From contig NC_064435.1 in NCBI RefSeq assembly GCF_023343835.1, positions 77,448,134-77,512,133 of the forward strand: a DNA stretch of 64,000 bases, read 5' to 3'. Positions 50,568 to 62,561 of this stretch are shown piece after piece. The stretch is from Lagopus muta. Taxonomy: Eukaryota > Chordata > Aves > Galliformes > Phasianidae. Within the stretch, counting starts at the first letter, position 1. Each line of letters opens with the position of its first letter. The position numbers and the translations under genes were made by a program. The notes under the pieces are model-generated. The model was given only the letters and a program-made list of their open reading frames with translations. It did no database searches and was not told where the DNA came from.

Positions 50568-51752
50568 AACCTTATTCTGTCATGAATTTAAAAATACTTT
50601 ATAAACTGGAAATTATATCATTATGCTTAAGGTCTGCATGGTCCTAATAGAATTGAAGATACGACAATAATACAGGTAAAATATTCCAAACCTTTTCGAA
50701 CATTGAACTTCAATACAAAGCTGGTACTAATTACTTGAAATTACTGCTGAGTTCAGTTTCTACAAATGAATGTCTAATTCCCATTGCAAGGTAAAAAATA
50801 TCAGAGTCTCAGAAATTATGGAATTTATCCATATGACACAAAAGAATTTTTACACATGTACACATACACATTTAAGGATTAGAAAAAAAAGAAGACTTTA
50901 CAAGTAACATTTAATTTTTTGAGTTGATAGCAATTATTATTTTACCTGTTCAGTCTGTTGGAAATTGCAAATTTAATGTATGTGCCAGGTTCTTCTTCTG
51001 AATAAAACACATCAGACAACCCACTGAATTGGACAAGGGAGGCTTCATTGGTTTTGTTTCCTATAACTTCATTCTCTTTTAGAAGAAATATATTTAAACT
51101 TAAGGTTGCCTGAAATCAAATGTAATGTTGAGCTCTGATGTAAAAATCAGTCATATTAATGTGTTTGAGGCTGTAAAAATGGGTAAAAAGCCTATCTAGT
51201 TTGCAAGTGAGCCCAGCTTATCTGAGTTGGAAACAATTTTTTTGTTTATCAAGTCAAACATCTCCTCTTCTCTGACCTGAGGAATGCAGTAGTATTATTC
51301 CTTCTCTTTCTTCATATTTAGGAGTTTTACAGCTTCAGATTATTAAGCTTTTTCCCCTTTGCAGCCAATCATAAGGCAATGAAAGGTGATGCAGTTAGGT
51401 GTAAACCTAGGCTGAGAGGTTTAATTTCAGTTCCATTAGCTTTGCCATCTGTTACATCTCAGTAATACAAGGTACTGACAGATGGGGAGTCAGCTTGAGT
51501 TCATGCTGTTAAACACAGAGCCATTGGCTAATAAATTTACCACCATTCATGATCAAATTAATGATAAGATCCTTTTACTCTCCAGCTAGATGCCTAGGGG
51601 CTATCAAGTATGATGTAGGACATCTATATATCTGAATATCAGGCCATAAGTACTGGAGCACCTCTCACTCCAGAGCTGGGGGTGAACGGTCAGTAATTTC
51701 TGCCTGGTACAAAGTCCAGGTAAGAGATTTGGCTGGATCTAGTTGCAATGAA

Positions 51753-52049
51753 TGTAGGTTGCTCCAAAAGTAATGCCTCCTGTTTATTTCTATGGGAATT
51801 CCAACAGATATGAGAACAATAATACTATTTGATGGAGCATATTCTCAGAGACAGAGCACTACTTTTTAACACAGTTACTACTACTAACTATGCATTTTCA
51901 CCAGCAATGAATAACAGCCTGCATGCAACAAAATTGAACATTGGCGGGAAAGTTCAGCCTCTACTGTCATACCACCAGTATCTGCCTCAGTCTCAGTATT
52001 GTGGCTCAACACAATAAAATAGGAGGCATTATTTTTGGAGCATCCAACA
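51753..52049 (-). mobile_element. MITE-like mariner derivative, 297 bp, both ends present
   Basis: The left end reads GGTTGCTCCAAAAGTAATGCC and the right end, on minus, GGATGCTCCAAAAATAATGCC, a clear terminal inverted repeat. A TA follows on the right (52050-52051) and AA (probably a mutated TA) precedes on the left. Inside, only the two outer parts of the full element remain: the 3' end with the C-terminal codons, and the 5' leader with TTCAGCCTCTACTGTCATACC. Nearly all transposase coding sequence is deleted. It could only have moved using transposase from another copy. Confidence 0.88.
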
Positions 52050-52463
52050 TATAAATTTTCTTTATGCAACTAGGAGCCTTGGACAGACCAAGTATTATTT
52101 ATTATTGTTATTAATTTTATATTAATAAAATTATTAATATAATGAAGTGAATTATAAGAAGAAAAGCTCCGGTAAAACAGTTCGTATGTTATGGTTAATC
52201 TGACTAAGGGATCTGTTGAACTGTGATCTGTACAGTGAACTGTAGCTACCCACAAGAAGTTGACTTCACTGCAGATCTGAGATTCGTTTATCCAAGTTCA
52301 TTACTGTGTGGACAGTCACTGGAATCGCCCTACGCTCTACTTCTGTTGTGTGAACAGATATAAATACTTCCTGGAAATAATTTTATGCTACAGTAGACAC
52401 TTAGTTGCACATAAATTCATGCTATTTCTCAATTGGCATCAAAATGGTTTCATTTCATTTCAG

Positions 52464-52496
<33 letters not shown>
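52464..52496. repeat. Poly(A) tract, 33 bp
   Basis: Uninterrupted run of A, the longest in the window. No retroposon body is recognised upstream and no obvious target duplication was seen. Confidence 0.95.
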
Positions 52497-52498
<2 letters not shown>

Positions 52499-52950
52499 CA
52501 CAACACTGCACACTCTATGAAAACTTGTATTTTTTCAGATATTTTGTGATATATTATTGCTAACATTATAAAATAAATAATTTCAGACTGGTGTGAAATT
52601 CCACATCCACACTTCCAAAATAACTTGATCTATGCAGTGTAGTAGTGGAATCTGAGAGAGAGACTCTTGTCAAGGCTTGCTTATTTGGCAGCCAGATCAG
52701 GAGAAACAGAGAACACTTTCTTTCCTGTTAGGAAAGCAATTAATGATGCATAGTACTTCAGATGAAGCACTTCGTTCAGATGTCTTGAACGAAGCTGATA
52801 GGGAGGCTTGAAACCAAATAGATACCAGATTTCACTACTGTTTGGTTCTGAAAAAAGGCAAATAGCAAAAGCAATTCTGGCAACTACATTCTTAGCACGT
52901 TGGGAGGAACCAGGAATCACTATATCTTGATAGGAAGATGCAGGCTTATT

Positions 52951-52990
52951 CTTATCCTTCTTTTCTTTTTTTTTCTTTTTCTTTTTTCAG
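52951..52990 (+). other. Pyrimidine tract ending in splice-acceptor-like TTTTTTCAG
   Basis: About 40 bases of T and C with one A end in CAG at 52990. After it one frame is open for 23 codons (beginning Ile-Glu-Phe-Ala-Gln) up to TAG at 53060. It could be a 3' splice site or a plain CT-rich simple repeat; no transcript evidence is available from sequence alone. Confidence 0.28.
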
Positions 52991-54029
52991 ATTGAATTTG
53001 CTCAGATATTTTTTGTAACAGAAAGTAATCCTGTTGATAGAATAAAGCAGGAAAGAGCATAGACACTCCCATGAGGAAAGTATTCCATTTGCAGGGCTTT
53101 GTGGTTATCTCACAAGAGAGGAGGAAACCTATCTCACTTAGATAGCAGTCTGATAAAAATAACCTCCAGGTACCTCACTAGTTTGTTGCTGAAATAGCTG
53201 TAAATCATTCACTACTAATTACTGTGGTTGCAACTCTAAGTTTTCTTTCTGGACTATTTACTAAAGCTATCAGCACTTACTACAAATGTTAGTTGCTGTT
53301 TTCTGTCCTTTTATTTTTTATTTTTACAACAAAATCAACATATTTTCTATTAGATCTGGAAAAAAAACAACAAAACTTTTAAATGATTTCTTAATGATTC
53401 CTTTTCTCAGAGTCTATATTTATATATATAGGAGATGAATAAAATACAATATCCTCACATCACATACCACTTCTGACAAAGTTTTCTTGGAACAGCATAA
53501 TGCATTAACTATCTAAGAGTGTTGTTGAAGGTGGTCTTTTTGTGTCAGTTTTTCTACACATGACAGAAATACTTTAGCAGCCAATTCTATAAGTTATAAA
53601 ATTTTTCCACATTAACAGGTGTGACTTCTTGTTTCTGTCCGTAGTCCTAGATGGATTCTACTCTGTTCCATTTTTAAAAATCTCTAGCTCAGATCTTTTT
53701 TTATTTCTTCAGTATTGTGTCAGAGGATGTTTAACTTTTCCCACAGCTCAGTCCTTTTCTTAGCATTTAATCTGAGCTCATTCCCTTCTGTCTCACATAA
53801 AGTGCCCATAAGCAGTTACCTGCTTGCATGAATTGTCTCTGAAAATCCCCCAGTAAGCTGAGATCAGCTTCCAGTTCTGTTCAGAAATCCAGACACAGGG
53901 TGTCCATTGTTCATTTCACTGTTAAGCCTCCTGTTCACTGTCATAACACAATAATAACTCACCCACATAGTCAAATAATACAAAGCCTTGCCTTTAATTT
54001 TAGGAATCTACATTAATTTATGTTATTCT

Positions 54030-55570
54030 ATTAATAAAATGCCAGAGAAGAGATGAAGAACTTGAAGAACAAGAAATATTTTATGGATTTTTTCCTGAAA
54101 CATGAGCCTAGTGAAAGGAGTAATATTTATAGACAATTCATGAAGGGATAAGAATATAATCATGGACCAGGAAAAAAATGTCCCAACATTTAATGGAAAT
54201 ATGTTCCAGCTTCAGTGAGCTCATGGTATATAGCAAACAACAACTGGAGGCAGTCAATTGTAACTGCATAAGAAAATGAGACACAGTGATCTCAGAACAG
54301 AAGCATTACATTTTCATGCCCATAGAGAAATCTCTGAAATGTTTTAAAAATGTATTTAAAATGCAGTAAAGCCATCTACTATTCTACTAAAAATAAGAGG
54401 TAGTAAAACATTAAATTTAATTATGAGAAGTCAAAATTTTCTTTTTAAATATGACAGTATACAGACATTTCAGGAGAAATGGAAATGAAAACGAGTAGAT
54501 TTGATATAATGGATAAGAAAAAATGCAGTAGAGAAATGAGAAAAATGAGGAAGACAGAATACACTTTCTTAGCAGAGTTCCAAAGGAGAAGGATAGGTGA
54601 AAATAATTCTGGGAATAATCCTGGGAATAATACTGCAAGCGGATACCAAGCTGCCATTGTATCCATGGTTGAAAATGAAAAAACAGAAAACCCGCAAGTA
54701 TATACAGACTTGATTTGAAGATGATATTTGTCAAAATTAAAGATGTTGCCAAAGCGTGATTGAAGTGAGGTGAAGAATGAAGAATGGCGAATGATTTGTG
54801 TGAAAAGGAGGGAATCTGAAGTGTTCTTTACTTGTGCTGGGGAGACACAATGAGAATTTAAGATTTGTGTCTGTAATATGGAAATAAAGCAATATACTGC
54901 CTGTAAATAATTCAATTAAATCTGCATCTATGAATGATGTGAACCTGAGAACATAGAGAGAAAGACGAGCTGTGACTGAACCATAGAAAATGTACGAGTT
55001 CAAAGAAGTAAAAATCCTTTAAAAGGATTAAATAACAAAGGACTGAAAAGCTGGGAGGAAAAGTGGGAAGGGGCTCAGACATGTAAGGCTGCATAGCACA
55101 GAGGAGAATGCCTCATGGAAAATATCAGTGACTGTGAATCTGGTTGAGAATGAGAATAAGCAAGGTGGATAGGGTAGAATTCTTGAGATCTGACTGGGAA
55201 GAAAAGGTTTTAAAATCCAGAGATGGGTTTCAGCTGAGAAAAGGGTGAGAAAGAAGGATGAAAGTGGCCAGGAAGGAAATGAAGCAGATTCTGTCTAGTG
55301 GCTAACCAGACAGAGATAATGAACAAACAGCACACTGAAGAGAGATTAATACAGATGAGAATAAGATGGAAGTAGTTTCAGAACAATTTCAGGCGCGTTG
55401 GGGTTCATTTTCCTTGTTTCTCTTCTTTTGCTTCTGTAGTTAAGACAGGCATATATTAAAAAAGAATTAAAAACAACACTTTTCAGAGGAAGAAAAAAGG
55501 CCTGAAGGAAGGGATGAGTGCAAGTGTGGAGAGAGGTGTGAATGCCTTAAGGTGAAGAGGACAAATGGAG
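54030..55570. other. Purine-rich strand-asymmetric block, about 1.5 kb
   Basis: The plus strand is persistently rich in A and G, with GAA/GAGAA/GGAA clusters (for example AGAGAAATGAGAAAAATGAG and GGGTGAGAAAGAAGGATGAA). The minus strand is correspondingly T/C-rich and so lacks stop codons, whose three forms are purine-heavy. This explains the 156-, 111- and 88-codon minus frames at 54417-55003, which contain hydrophobic Phe/Ser/Leu runs and no recognised domain. The origin of the block (old repeat, transcribed exon, or drift) is not resolved. Confidence 0.6.
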
Positions 55571-55881
55571 GAGAGCCAGCCCAGTGTCTCTGCTCTTCTG
55601 CCTGCCTTCCAGAACCACAACTGGCAGATTCTGGATAGCCCAGGGGCATGAGGTGCACCATGGGACTTGCATTACAGCTGCTTTAAGCAGCTATTTCTCT
55701 CACATTGCTGCCAAACGTGTTCACAGCTGAGAGCACAGAGGAGGTGATACCCACTCCTTGCTGCCAGGCAGCGAGAGGTGCGAATTGTTGAACTGCTGAA
55801 CTTTACAGAGGGTGGTCCAGACACTGACAGGGATCTCCACACCACACTCTAAAAAATGTGTAGAGGCGGTGTATTATGAGG

Positions 55882-55902
55882 AAAAAAAAAAAAAAAAAAA
55901 AA
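55882..55902. repeat. Poly(A) tract, 21 bp
   Basis: Uninterrupted A run just downstream of a GC-raised, purine-rich region. Possibly the tail of an unrecognised retrocopy, but no matching target duplication was found by eye. Confidence 0.9.
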
Positions 55903-57165
55903 GCCAAAGCAGCCCAGGATTTGGAGGAGGAGATTACAGCCAAGTCAAGAGTAGATAATAGGTGTCTGCTTATTGTGATGTATTTCCAGTGCGCTGCTCA
56001 GAGCTCCTGGGGTTTCAGCTCTGTCATTCGCTGAGCACTTTGCCATCTGCACAGCAAATGGTGTGAAAAGGTGTTTAATTCAAAGTGGCAATCATACAGA
56101 ACAGCGAGTAAACGATGGGCCCCGCAAAAGGGTAAAATCATATATTTTTATACTTTCCAAAAGTTTTAAAACAATTGATTAATGTTAAATCCTCCTTGAA
56201 ATTTTACTTGGTATTGAGCTCTATAAAACATTCACAATCCCTCCAAAAAAAAAGCTTCATTATCTGATAATACAGGTGTTGAGAGGTTTCTTTTGATTTA
56301 ATCCCTTTTTTCAACCCTCAAAGTAAGAAAGTAAATGAAACTGCAACTCTAGTGATCCACATGTAACCCAGCAAAAAGCTGGTTACTTTCTGGTATTTAT
56401 TTTGCCATTTAGTGTTAAAAGTTAAAAAGTATTAAATTCTGCTCATAGGATATAATAAATGAATACAGCATACATTTGTCTATACATTTAATCATTGGGG
56501 TACAACAGGCACCACTGAATAAATCTCACTGTATTTGGCCCAAATTCTTAAATGGCGTCATTCAAGATTAAACCTGACATTAAATATATATATGTGTGTG
56601 TGTATACAGTCCTGCTATTTGGGAATTAAAATCTGAAAATATTATCCAGTCTCTTTTGTAAAATTAAGCTATATAACTCTACATATTTATAGCTTAATAG
56701 TTAACATGCTTTATGTACTCTAATGAAAATTTTAATGCTGCATTAATACGTCTATTTCTTTTTCATATATTTCAGGTTCTTTTTCATTATGCTTCCTCAG
56801 CATTACATCTTTACTTTTTCAGCATCACTCCACTATTTTTATATTTATTTATTTATTGTTTTTATTTTTAGACCTAAACTACTCTTAGGGCTAACTACAC
56901 TTATTGTTAACAAGTGCATTGTTTACACACACAAAAAACTTTGCTGTCTTGATCAGAACTCTAATGTAGCTTTATGCAGGCAGCAAACAGAAATACAACA
57001 ACAGCAACAAAATAATTCTGGAAGAAATTCCGACATATAAAAACATTAACTTACCGGGAATTGGGAAAAAATTTCAGATCTTTCTTCAGGATCCAGTTAG
57101 CAAAGAATTGATCCAAAAAGCTCTTAACTATTGTGTCTGCTCCCTCCAAACCAACTGCACATCAC

Positions 57166-57186
57166 CACCCCACCCCTCCCCCCGCC
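57166..57186 (-). other. C-rich tract; G-run cluster on minus strand
   Basis: Reads CACCACCCCACCCCTCCCCCC-type sequence on plus. The minus strand has G runs of 6-7, 4 and 4 plus a GG, just short of a canonical quadruplex. It lies immediately upstream, on minus, of a 36-codon open frame that ends at a consensus-like donor (CCCG/GTAAGTTAA at 57054-57046). Confidence 0.4.
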
Positions 57187-57310
57187 AAAATAAATATAAT
57201 AAATATTTGTTGTGGTGGGTTTCTTTTGTGATTTATTTATTTATTTATAATATTAGCTGATGGATATGTTATGGAAAGTGGAATAACAAAAATACTTTTT
57301 TAAACATGGC

Positions 57311-57338
57311 TTTTTTTTTTTTTTTTTTTTTTTTTTTT
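57311..57338. repeat. Poly(T) tract, 28 bp
   Basis: Uninterrupted run of T. No retroposon body identified on the minus strand next to it. Confidence 0.95.
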
Positions 57339-59002
57339 GGAAGAAAACATCAGCACTAGCTCACTCCATTGACAGAAAGCTTACCATCTTAAATAGTAGA
57401 ACTTCATTTAAACATAAAGTTTAAATTTCCTGGTCATCCCTCCCATTGAGTAGTTTCTTGTAAGATACAAATTCCTGATATTCTGTTAGCTGTGAATATG
57501 CAGGGCATACCATATACTGAATATGATGCAGCAGCCTCAACTTTTTTCTTCTTCTGGAAAAAGGTTTGAAGGGATAAATTTCGACTAGAAGTTCAAAAAA
57601 AAAAGAAAAAGAAAAAAAATACTCACATAGCCTTTATTCTTATTTTCCCCTGTTTCCTATGAAGCCACATGTTGTCCATAAAAGCAATATCTGAACAAGC
57701 AGAATATTACAGTGCAAAATTTTCCTTGGAACCACTAGCTGATGAATTCCTGATGACTTCCAGCAACTGAAAAATTGTACATTTGGTTCTCACACTGCAT
57801 GTCAATTTGCATCTCTTCTGATATGCATCTCAAAATGTAGAGGAATAGACACTGCTTTTCCAAATAGCATTATGTAAGCATTTCTGTTTTACACCACATG
57901 CAGTAGACTGTGCTGTTCCAAGTAACTTGGACAACTTGCATCTGTAGCACATTTATTTTTGCAGATAGTGGCCTCTACTAGAGGCAATGGTAAGTTTACA
58001 AACCACATATTTTGATTCCATTTTTGTGAGGAAACAAACAACAACAACAAAAACCCTAAACCTTTTATATTAAAGAAACTCTCATCACCCTGAAGAAACC
58101 TTTGTTCCCTGACAACAAATAGTTTTAAATTTGAGACTAAGTCACATGATAATTTCTATGCATTAAAAATGCTCCAGGCACACATCAGCACTGCTTGAAA
58201 CAACTTATGTTTTGCCCAATGTATTTATTTGATCTTTCAGGAACATTTGAATGTATGAGACCATTTGCTGCTTCTTGCTGAGATTGCCTTGTAAATCATA
58301 CACTTTGTTTTGAGAGGTTTTATAGGCCATTTGTGGGGGGAAAGTGAGGAGTCAATAAATAGTGCAGCTACATATCTGATGTGCAGAAGGGCAAACTGCC
58401 CGAAAGTGCATGAATATACTACTTGTAGATCTTGAAAATAAACTGGAGCATTAAAAATAGCAGCATTGCCAAACAACAAAATAGCAATTAATTTAGCCAA
58501 TTGTTTGCTTTTTTATTTCTGCTAGCTAGCAGTCAGCCCAAATAAAAAGATGAACTGAGAAATTCCAGACCACAACCTCTGTCCAGCCAGCTAGGTACAT
58601 AAATCTGAATAAGAAGTGTGACTCCAGCTGCCCTGAGCTTTGCTGCTTTGATTTCTTCACCACTGAATCTGACTCTGGGCCTGAATTACTTCAACAACTT
58701 ACAAATTTCATCACTAACTAGGCTGTAAGTTATGCTTTGGTTTTCATTTCAAGAATGGTTAAAGGTTTGCTTTTTTTTTAATCCTTGCTTTACTATATCT
58801 TAAATCGGTCCAAGTTTGTGGAGGAAATTAAAAGTTTCAAATCTTCTGCAAATCACCTTAGGGAAAGAGGTGCTAAGGACATCCTTAGTATTCTTGGAAG
58901 AATTTTGCCCAGAGAAACAGGTTTTTTGAAAAGCTATGATCTGAAACTTTTATGCTTACTCACTGATTGGAGGTATTCATGTTCTCCAAACAAAAAAGTG
59001 TA

Positions 59003-59555
59003 CACAGGTAATACAGAAAGTAATGCCCCCTATTTATTTTTTATGGAAACTACAATGGTTAAGAACCAAAGAACATAGTATCACTATTTGATAGAGTACA
59101 GACTCAGTTACAAAAAAACCAATACTTTCCAAAATAGTCACCACCATTAGCTGCTTTGCATGGATGAGATGGTTGATATGCTCTTCATTTTGTGCTGTGA
59201 TAGCTGAGCATGGCCATATGAAATGTAGCTTGTCTTCCACATCACTGTTGCCACCTACCACCTCACTGTAGAGTCACATCCACTGTTTGGTCTCCATAAA
59301 TGTTCAGCAAGTATCAAAGAATGTCAGTGAATGCCATTTTTTCCTCATGGAGAAATTCAGTTACACACTTTTGCTTCATATGCACTTCCATGTCAGACAC
59401 TAATTTATCAGACTGCCCTTCTGTCACACAACAAGAAAATGTAACTGGATATTGTCGGGAAGGTTCATCTTCTACTGTCACACAACCAGCATTCGCCTCT
59501 GACATCATGGGCCAACATAATAAAATAGGATGCATTTCTTTTGAAGCAGTCCTCA
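59003..59555 (-). mobile_element. mariner-type transposon, internally deleted, both ends present
   Basis: Flanked by TA on both sides (59001-59002, 59556-59557). The 3' terminal block (GAAAGTAATGCCCCCTATTT) is on the left and the 5' block (reverse of CAAAAGAAATGCATCCTA) on the right. On minus, transposase N-terminal sequence can be read from about 59440 leftward (the Gln-Ser-Asp-Lys-Leu-Val-Ser-Asp-Met region, then Phe-Leu-His-Glu-Glu). The centre of the gene is missing and the C-terminal end follows. At 553 bp it resembles the copy at 14695 in structure but has its own mutations. Confidence 0.88.
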
Positions 59556-59693
59556 TATAACTGAGACAAAATTTTAAAAAGTGAAATATGTAAATTCATC
59601 TGTTCATTTTAGAAAGTTTTCTGTACCGCATTTCCTTAGAATTATCTTATCTCTTACAGATAATACCATTATCTATAAGGGAGTTTACAAACT

Positions 59694-59935
59694 AGGCAGG
59701 GACTGACTTTTACATGGTCTTTTTTTTTTTACTCAGAGGGTGGTGAGGCACATGCACAGGCTGTACAGAGAGGCTTTGAATGCCCCACCTCTGAAGGCAT
59801 TCAAGGCCAGGTTGAATGGGGCCCTGGGCAGCCTGATCTAGTGGTTGGGGCAACCTTACCCAAGGCAGGAGGGCTGGGTACAAGATGATCTTTAAGGTCC
59901 CTTCAACATAAGCCTTTCTATGATTCTGTGATTAT
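59694..59935 (+). mobile_element. CR1 3' end with small internal deletion
   Basis: A GACTGACTTTTACATGGTC block is joined through a T run to ACTCAGAGGGTGGTGAGGCA, skipping the intervening CR1 sequence. GGCATTCAAGGCCAGGTTGA and GATGATCTTTAAGGTCCCTT follow, with the tail TTCTATGATTCTGTGATTATT. It lies 140 bp downstream of the preceding mariner. Confidence 0.93.
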
Positions 59936-62561
59936 TGTGGAATTCTACTTTCTTTTTCTTTCTTTTTTTCCTTTTTTATTTTTTTTTAAATTATTTTAAT
60001 TATTATTTAATTGAATGAATTATGGCATTCAGGCTTGATTTCCTTTCTACGACCTACGTATTTGTCATACCATGTCCTCACATAAGCACAGAAAGCTCAA
60101 AATGAAATAGCAGGTTTCTATTGTTAATTTCTTCTTTTGTCCCTATCATGCTATACATTTCACTTCTCTTTTTTGACATTTTTATATTTATGGTTGACAT
60201 GTTCACTATCACAGTTAATCCTACAGTTCTCTTCTGTTCTGCAAGATATTGCCATTTTACACACATCTCTTCTGACCCTACTTCTAAAAATACAATAGTT
60301 CTTTGAGATGAGCCTCATGGGATGTGTCTGTAGGCTCCACCATTCTCTTAACCAAAATCTGTCTGTATTTTCTTTATTGACTATTGAGCTGAAATAAGCT
60401 TTAAGAAGTAAGAGATCTGCATTTTGAAATATTAATGTTTATAACTACTAAAGCAGGCAATGAAATTGTAGTACATTTTCAGATAGTCCTAAAAGTAGAA
60501 TGAACCCTTCTGCTCAGAGAAGGATAAGTTTGTAAGTGTAACTACAGGGAATAAATAAAGTTTTCCAGTCAAGAGATGAAAGTACAGTTGTGCAAAAGAA
60601 AATGAGAGTCCCTTTGCTCTACTCTTGCCCCAAGAAAACACAGTGTGCAGGTGTATATTTAGAATCAAGCACGGATGTCATATGGTGGGTCCCTCAGGCT
60701 GCCTTACAACCTGCAAACTGTTAAAGAAGAGGTAACAGCTGCTTCTAGTAAAGCTGCAATGAAGATAGAAGTGGATTAAACCCAAATTTGCTGCCCAGAT
60801 CTCAAAGGAACAGGTCTGGAAAAAAGGCATCCTATGCCTGAGGAAATGGCTTAACACCATCAACTGAGATAGCTCCAATAATGTATCAAAGACAAAATGC
60901 ACGATAGCTGAGGGACACAGAAGTTGGAGCTGCACAGACTTCTCCCTCTTGATGCAGTGGGCCATTCTAAGAAGTGTTATACTATTGAGCTAGTTTCATG
61001 AATGGAGGGTAAACTGACAAAAAGGCCAATATACCATAACTACATACTAATAAACACAGAATATGATTTAACACAATGATAATATCAGTCCACAACTCAA
61101 GCTAAATAACTAAATCTCATTTTATTTTAACATATATAGATATGTATAGTATAAACATGAAGTTAAGTCTGGGTACTTAGTTTGAGTAGAAGAGAAAGAG
61201 AAGCTTTATAAAGACATGAAGATTTTCCCTGGCTGAGTGAAATTTTGGTACTCTTTATGCCAGTGGCAAAAAAAAATCCAAACACAGCAAAGATAATTTT
61301 GGTGCTCTTTGCTGGTGTAAGCTAGCTACATATCAAAACAGCCTCGTTCAGCAATCATGCTATTATACATGTTTTGTTTTTGAGCTGAAGATGAAAGTTC
61401 TAAGAAACTCCAGAAAAAAAGTAAAGATTTTTAAAAAGAATTGTAATCCCTAGTAATTTAGTTTGGGGAGGGTAATATTTCCACATATGCTTCTTAAACA
61501 GCATATAATTAAAACAACATTAATATGGCTTAGTTTACTGCAAAAAATAACATCAAGTTTTGTTGAAACTACAAATTAGGCAATTCATGGCATCCAGCTA
61601 TTTTAGAGTTCAAATGTGCCTATAGATTATTTGTTTTCTTTTTTGCTTTGGCTTTAAATCAGGAGATTTAAAGATTTGCTAGACAGACTTGACTGCCAGG
61701 AAGATGGCAGACAAATGGAAATGGACCAAGACAGTAAGAGCAGATAGTTAAGCCTGACCCACAAATTTTGGTGGCTAGTTTTGTCAGTCCGTAATTCTAA
61801 AAAAGCAATTCAAGAGCCAAAGTTGCTCTGATGTGGGGAAAACTCTTACATGGATACAGCTTTCCTAGCAAATAGGATCTGTCAGCTTACAGTACCTTTT
61901 GCAGCAGGTAGCAAAATTACTGAGGGAGAAATCCTTCTGCTGGTATATGTGCTGTCAATGATCTGAGGCACGGATGGCATAGTTACACAAACATAATACT
62001 AGAGGAAAAGATGGCAGCTTCTCACTTTAGTTTGCATTTATAGCTCTAGGTTAGAATTAGATTGAAAAGGCCACTAACACTTGTATACAAACTGTACTGT
62101 TCCATGTAATTTCTGTCTCTAAAATGATGAGAAATACTTGAGGACTTCCTTTGATGGAGTTAATACACTAAACTTCATAAACTTGATGTAAATCTTTCCA
62201 CACTCCAGTTTTGTGTTTTGAGTTGGTAAAAAACAAACCAGTAAAAAATCAAATAATATGTATTTGATATAACATTTGCATTTGGGGCAAGAACTAGAAT
62301 TATCAGCTCCTTTAGCAGTCTTCGTACCTGGACTAGCAGATTAAATGGCCATTAGTGGCAGTATGGCACTTGGAGTTGCTCTAAACTGTACCTGTACCTT
62401 TAAAAAAACTGCTGTTGTTTTGTTTTGTTTTGTTTCTTTTATTCAGCAATCTTTCTCATGAAGAAGAAAGGAAAAGGGTTTAACTGTAACATGGAATCAA
62501 TTGGTGTTAGTAAAAGAGTCATTAGGTAGCTAACTCTGACAGTTGCCTGGGAGTTAATCAT
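59936..62561. other. Unique non-coding DNA
   Basis: Begins with a T/C-rich low-complexity stretch (59947-59990). Open frames up to 95 codons (60678-60965 minus) show no recognised domain. A short (TTTTG)n tract lies at 62417-62435. No gene, RNA or mobile element supported. Confidence 0.5.
62417..62435. repeat. (TTTTG)n simple repeat
   Basis: Three to four TTTTG units. Low-complexity. Confidence 0.9.

Larger units (their letters stand above)
43209..51752. other. Unique non-coding DNA with simple repeats
   Basis: Eight and a half kilobases without a recognised transposable element. Holds a 9-C run near 45088, T- and A-rich tracts, the (AAAAT)13 and (AAAAC)n microsatellites, and exon-like arrangements at 46396-46500 and after 48639, all listed separately. 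The stretch 51420-51600 has balanced composition and clustered TAAT/ATTA and ATGATCAAATTAATGA-type motifs, suggestive of a regulatory element but unproven. Confidence 0.5.
52050..59002. other. Unique non-coding DNA with simple repeats and a purine-rich block
   Basis: No mobile element recognised over nearly 7 kb. Notable contents are listed separately: A33, A21 and T28 tracts, a pyrimidine tract with CAG at 52990, the purine-rich block 54030-55570, and a C-rich tract at 57166. Sequence at 55560-55860 and 55980-56130 is GC-raised for this window and could be an exon or regulatory element, but nothing identifies it. Confidence 0.5.

Noticed and set aside
52464..52496. Poly(A) run considered as the tail of a processed retrocopy
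   Set aside because: No recognisable coding or repeat body upstream and no target-site duplication found by eye.
54445..54915. 156-codon minus-strand open frame, the longest in the window
   Set aside because: It lies antisense to a purine-rich block where stop codons are scarce on the minus strand. The peptide is Phe/Ser/Leu-biased, has no recognised domain, and overlaps other long frames in the same region.
57046..57153. 36-codon minus frame ending at CCCG/GTAAGTTAA
   Set aside because: The peptide looks helical and protein-like, but the region upstream on minus is G-rich with no pyrimidine tract. There is no plausible acceptor and no start codon.
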